Assembly: GCA_030667765.1 (NCBI GenBank)
Contig: DAOUVF010000069.1
Span: forward strand, 1 to 10,082
From: Bacteroides sp.
GTDB taxonomy: Bacteria > Bacteroidota > Bacteroidia > Bacteroidales > SM23-62
Length of the DNA stretch: 10,082 bases
Direction: 5' to 3'
The position numbers were made by a program, and so were the translations under genes. Position 1 is the stretch's first letter; every line of letters begins with the position of its first letter. The notes below the pieces were generated by a model. The model worked only from the letters and a program-made list of their open reading frames with translations, did not search any database and was not told the DNA's origin. Of the stretch, positions 6,327-10,082 are shown in pieces.

Positions 6327-8933
6327 CTATGGTAACTTAATCTGGAATTGTACCCCGCCTCCCTGTTTACTTGAGCAGCTTATACTTCCTTTCAACTTCT
6401 GTGTAACCAGATTGTATACAATGTGCATGCCTAATCCTGTTCCAATTTTCTTGTCCCTAGTAAAAAACGGTTCAAATATTCTATCCTGAAGTTCTGGCTC
6501 AATTCCTCTGCCATCATCCGAGTATTCAAGCAATAAATTATTTCTGTTACGTTTTGCTGTCAGGGTAATCCTGCCCTGATCCTTTCCATCAAATCCATGA
6601 ACCAGGCTATTAAGTACAAGATTGGTCAGGATCTGGGAATAAGCCCCCGGATAACTATTCAATTCAAGATTTTCATCTATGTCAAAGTTGATATCAATTT
6701 TCTTCCCTTTCAGCCTGGGATAAAGACTCCTGATAACATCTTCCGAGTATTCTTTAAGCCTGAAATTGCGTTGCTGTTCTGTTGACTGGTCCACCGATAC
6801 CTGTTTGAAGCTCTGGACCATGGTGGCTGTTCTCTGCATATTGGACAGGATCAGTTTGGCAGTCTGGCTGGCGGTATTCAGATAATCTTTGAACTCAGCC
6901 CGTGAAATCTTGTTCGTCTTATAGTGATCAGCCATACTGTCTGTTGCTTCTACCAGGCTTGAAGCTGCTGTTACACTTATCCCTACAGGTGTATTGATCT
7001 CATGGGCCACCCCTGCTACCAATCCACCAAGGGCCGCCAGCTTTTCCGACTGGATCAGCTGTTCCTGGGTATCCTGTAAATTCTCAAGGGTGATCTTAAG
7101 CTCTTCAATATGTTGTTCCAGTAAATTATTTTTTTCAGAGACCTGCTGATTCAATCCTGAAATCTTCCTGTTCTCACTCCTTTTCTGCAAAAAGGCATAG
7201 ATTACCAGTCCAAGTACGATCAATACAAGTACAACTCCACCCATGAGCATGATCCTCCATGCTTTCTGTTGTTCCAGCTCCAGCTTTTGTTTCTCAATGT
7301 TTACCTGCTGCATGTCGATCTGATGCTGTTTTGTTTTGCTCTGGTATCTTTGTTCCAGCTCCTGAAGTTGTTTACTCTTCTGTTCATTATAGATACTGTC
7401 ATGCACTTCGCTGAACTCTACATGATACCTGTATGCATCACGGTAGTTCCCGGTCTCCGCTGACACGCGTGACAGACTAGCCAGTGCAATGCGTATCATT
7501 TCCTTCTCCTGTATCTTACGAGAAATTTCAAGGCTGCTCTTCAAATACTGTTTGGATGCTGCCCTGTTTCCCAATCCGGCGTTCACTATCCCTATCTTGG
7601 ATAAAGCATGTGCCTCTTCACTTTGATCTCCTGTTTCTTTGCTGACTGCCAGTGCCCTGTTAAGGTATTCCAGTGAAGTCTGGTATTTGTCCTGGTTGGA
7701 ATAAATCGTCCCTATATTAATCAGGGCATTGGCCAGACCGGTTTTGGTTCCAAGGGATTCCCTGATGGCCAGGGCACTCTTATAATTTTGCAGGGCCTCA
7801 TCGATCTTTCCCAGGTTCTCATAGGCTGAACCTATGTTGTTCAGGCAGGTGGCCACTTTGAGATTAACCTTCAACTTTTCATAAATCACCCTGGCCTCTG
7901 AATAATACCTGATAGCAGCATTGTATTCCCCATTGTAGGCATTTGCTATGCCGAGGGACTGGTAGGAGTCGGCAACCAACCTTTCATCATTGATCTCCTC
8001 CCCAACGGCTACAGCCCGCTGCGCATAGTCCATTGCTGTAGCATATTCACTCAGGTTATTATATACAATGGCAATGTTGCTCAATGCTCTGCCAATCATG
8101 GATTTACTACCCATGGTTTCTGCCAGTCCCAATGCCCGCCGGTATGTTTCCAAGGCCATAGGATAATCTCCCATACCATCATAGATACCACCCAGGGTAT
8201 TCAATGAATAACTCATATTGATCTTGTCATTCAGTTCTGCTGACAGCGCATATGATTCCTTGAAATTTCTAATGGCAAGGTCCATCTGCCCCCATCCCTG
8301 GTAAACCTGTCCCATACTATTTACTACACGGGCTGTCACTTGTTTGTTACCAGATTCCTTTGCCTCTGCCAGGGCCTCTTCAAAAACGCTTATGGCTTTC
8401 TCAGCATCCCCTTGAATATTATAAACCCATCCCATCATGTTCAATCCGCCGGCAAGGCCGGCTTTATCGCCTATCATCCTGTATATCGAATTGGCTTTTT
8501 CAAGATTCTCCATGACCTGCAGGTAGGCTCCCAGCTTGAAATGAACTACACCTACATAGTAATACCCATTAGCAACCGATTTTTTATCTTCAAGGCTTTG
8601 ATAGATTTGAATAGCTTCCTGGAAATTGCTGATTGCCAGTTGCCAATCGCCGTGTTGATAGTGCACACTGGCTAAACTGTTCCGAGAATTTGCCCTCCCT
8701 TCTGCATATTGAATTTCCTTTGAAAGTTCCAATGCCTGGTTCGCATATTGAATTGCCTTGTCTTTATCGCCATAGGAATGTTCAATGGAAAGCTCATTCA
8801 ACAACCTGACCCGGATAGTATCTTCCTTCTCCATGATCAGTTCGTTGTGCAGACTGTCAATCTTTTGCAATTCCTGGGAAAAGGTCCCTGTAAAAGACGC
8901 ACAAAGAAAAGCTGCTGTTAGAATAAATCTCAT
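6327..8933 (-). CDS. TPR-sensor membrane histidine kinase (868 aa)
   Basis: A complete sensor kinase. Residues 1-19 form a signal peptide (hydrophobic core, then GTFSQ). Residues about 42-519 are twelve consecutive TPRs with an almost exact 40-residue period, predicted to lie outside the cytoplasm. A coiled coil (520-558) leads to one membrane helix (about 561-583), a second coiled coil (about 590-628) and the kinase core. That core has H644 in GVAHEINTPVG, N775 in the N box (LTNLVLNSLVH), DDGRG at 807-811, FEPFFT at 820-825 and GTGLGMHIV at 832-840. A DHp helix with an inserted ISRAEFKDYL segment follows the histidine, as in its upstream paralogue. It has no receiver or output domain, so its phosphate must pass to another protein; the two receiver proteins encoded next are the obvious candidates (inference). 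ATG 8933 lies 18 bp after the previous stop. Confidence 0.93.
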   Translation of the reverse strand: MRFILTAAFLCASFTGTFSQELQKIDSLHNELIMEKEDTIRVRLLNELSIEHSYGDKDKAIQYANQALELSKEIQYAEGRANSRNSLASVHYQHGDWQLAISNFQEAIQIYQSLEDKKSVANGYYYVGVVHFKLGAYLQVMENLEKANSIYRMIGDKAGLAGGLNMMGWVYNIQGDAEKAISVFEEALAEAKESGNKQVTARVVNSMGQVYQGWGQMDLAIRNFKESYALSAELNDKINMSYSLNTLGGIYDGMGDYPMALETYRRALGLAETMGSKSMIGRALSNIAIVYNNLSEYATAMDYAQRAVAVGEEINDERLVADSYQSLGIANAYNGEYNAAIRYYSEARVIYEKLKVNLKVATCLNNIGSAYENLGKIDEALQNYKSALAIRESLGTKTGLANALINIGTIYSNQDKYQTSLEYLNRALAVSKETGDQSEEAHALSKIGIVNAGLGNRAASKQYLKSSLEISRKIQEKEMIRIALASLSRVSAETGNYRDAYRYHVEFSEVHDSIYNEQKSKQLQELEQRYQSKTKQHQIDMQQVNIEKQKLELEQQKAWRIMLMGGVVLVLIVLGLVIYAFLQKRSENRKISGLNQQVSEKNNLLEQHIEELKITLENLQDTQEQLIQSEKLAALGGLVAGVAHEINTPVGISVTAASSLVEATDSMADHYKTNKISRAEFKDYLNTASQTAKLILSNMQRTATMVQSFKQVSVDQSTEQQRNFRLKEYSEDVIRSLYPRLKGKKIDINFDIDENLELNSYPGAYSQILTNLVLNSLVHGFDGKDQGRITLTAKRNRNNLLLEYSDDGRGIEPELQDRIFEPFFTRDKKIGTGLGMHIVYNLVTQKLKGSISCSSKQGGGVQFQIKLP

Positions 8934-8951
8934 TTAATTGAAATATAATTA

Positions 8952-10082
8952 TTAAACCGGAATCTTCATTCTAAAAGATACGCCTTTTTCTTTTTCACTG
9001 CTACAGGTAATTGATCCATTCAGCTTCTGGTTTACGATATTGTAGACAATATGAAGACCGAGACCTGTTCCAGCCTTTTTATTGGTCGTAAAAAACGGAT
9101 CAAAGATTTTACTAAGATTTTGTTTTGGAATGCCCCTGCCATCATCCTTATATTCAAGTATCAATTCCTGATCGGCCTTGTGCATTGATATATTGATATT
9201 TCCCTGGTCTTTCTTCTCGAAACCATGGACCAGGCTGTTGAGCACAAGGTTGGTCAGGATTTGTGAAAAGGCCCCCGGGTAACTGTTCAGTTCCAGTTGA
9301 TCATCTATATCAAGATTGATTTTAATTTTTTTACCCTTTAGTCGCGGATACAAACTGCGTATAACATCCTGGGAGTATTCTTTAAGTTTAAACTCGCGTT
9401 TCTGTTCTGTAGACTGATCGACAGATACCTGTTTAAAACTCTGGACCATGGTGGCTGTCCTTTCCATATTGGCCAGGATCAGTTTTGCTGACTGGTTGGC
9501 TGTGTTTAAATATTCCTTGAACGCCGCCCTGGATATCTTGTTGGATACATATTGCTCCGCAATCCTGCTGGTCTCTTCTACCAGACTTGAAGCAGCAGTT
9601 ACACTTATGCCCACCGGTGTGTTTATTTCATGAGCCACCCCGGCTACGAGTCCACCGAGTGATGCCAGTTTTTCCGATTGTATCAATTGCTCCTGGGTGT
9701 TTTTGAGATGATCCAGGGTTATCTGAAGTTCTTCCTTTTGTTGTTCGATCTCATCTATCTGGGCTTCAATTTCTTCTTTCTGCTGGGAGATATAAATGTT
9801 CTTTTCCTGCAGAGCAATATTTGCTTTTTGCTTCTGCCGGTAACTACGGAGAATCAATGCAGCAATGATAATCATCAGGGCAAAGGCAGCAATAAATGCA
9901 TTTCTTAATACCTGCTGTTTTTTAATTTCAGCAGCTTGAAGTTCTTCCCTCTTCAGGTTCTCTATTTCGGCAACCTGCTGCTCCTTCTCAAATTGATACC
10001 GGTTTTCCCTGGCTGTGATATCCCGGATATTCTCAGCATTTAACAGGCTGTCACTTATCAACTTAAAAATATCATGATAATC
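8952..10082 (-). CDS. Membrane histidine kinase paralogue, 5' end cut by right window edge
   Basis: The frame is open from the right edge to TAA at 8952 (376 codons in view), so the N-terminus is missing; a TTG at 10061 is internal. Counting from the edge: a coiled coil (about 20-58), one membrane helix (about 61-79), a second coiled coil rich in Glu/Gln (about 84-135), then the kinase core with H151 (GVAHEINTPVG), N282 (LTNLVLNSLVH), DDGRG at 313-317, DPFFT at 328-332 and GTGLGLHIV at 338-346. The core aligns without gaps to that of the 868-residue kinase at about 74% identity by eye, including long identical stretches such as RTATMVQSFKQVSVDQSTEQ. The visible start (LISDSLLNAENI, ending in EKEQQ) matches the end of a TPR array, so a TPR sensor beyond the edge is likely but not seen. 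Confidence 0.9.
   Translation of the reverse strand, partial: DYHDIFKLISDSLLNAENIRDITARENRYQFEKEQQVAEIENLKREELQAAEIKKQQVLRNAFIAAFALMIIIAALILRSYRQKQKANIALQEKNIYISQQKEEIEAQIDEIEQQKEELQITLDHLKNTQEQLIQSEKLASLGGLVAGVAHEINTPVGISVTAASSLVEETSRIAEQYVSNKISRAAFKEYLNTANQSAKLILANMERTATMVQSFKQVSVDQSTEQKREFKLKEYSQDVIRSLYPRLKGKKIKINLDIDDQLELNSYPGAFSQILTNLVLNSLVHGFEKKDQGNINISMHKADQELILEYKDDGRGIPKQNLSKIFDPFFTTNKKAGTGLGLHIVYNIVNQKLNGSITCSSEKEKGVSFRMKIPV

Noticed and set aside
10059..10061. TTG at 10061 as the true start of the right-hand kinase
   Set aside because: The frame stays open to the window edge, and the codons before it continue what looks like the end of a TPR array, so the gene extends beyond the window.

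Overview
The window looks like a piece of a Bacteroidota chromosome. Every gene is on the minus strand, starts are not generally preceded by Shine-Dalgarno sequences, spacers are AT-rich, and the gene types fit the phylum: histidine kinases with a TPR sensor, and a hybrid kinase/response regulator ending in an AraC-type DNA-binding domain. No RNA gene, insertion sequence, CRISPR array or phage gene was seen.

Reading in the direction of transcription (right to left), the first block (10082 to 2683) is a tightly spaced signalling operon of four genes. They are: the 3' part of a membrane histidine kinase cut by the right edge; a complete 868-residue kinase with a signal peptide, twelve 40-residue TPRs, one membrane segment and a kinase core; a soluble 443-residue protein with a DUF3369-type receiver and a kinase-like module whose phospho-accepting histidine is replaced by glutamate; and a soluble 737-residue protein with receiver, kinase, second receiver and AraC HTH. 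The two membrane kinases are paralogues (cores about 74% identical by eye). The two soluble proteins share a paralogous N-terminal receiver (about 69% identical by eye).

A 292-bp spacer (2391-2682) follows. It holds a terminator-like hairpin and, close to the next gene, a TAnnTTTG promoter box. Directly upstream of that box are two exact 9-bp direct repeats 18 bp apart, a plausible site for the AraC-type regulator encoded just upstream.

The second block (2390 to 1, leaving the left edge) holds a small single-span membrane protein (85 codons), a small charged soluble protein (71 codons) and a B12-binding-type radical SAM enzyme that starts at a TTG and continues past the left edge. The small proteins are unrecognised.

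Working model (inference): the TPR kinases sense something outside the cytoplasm and phosphorylate the soluble receiver proteins. The pseudokinase-like protein tunes or scaffolds this step. The hybrid AraC regulator then switches on a radical SAM/small-protein unit. Whether one of the small proteins is the enzyme's substrate cannot be told from sequence alone.
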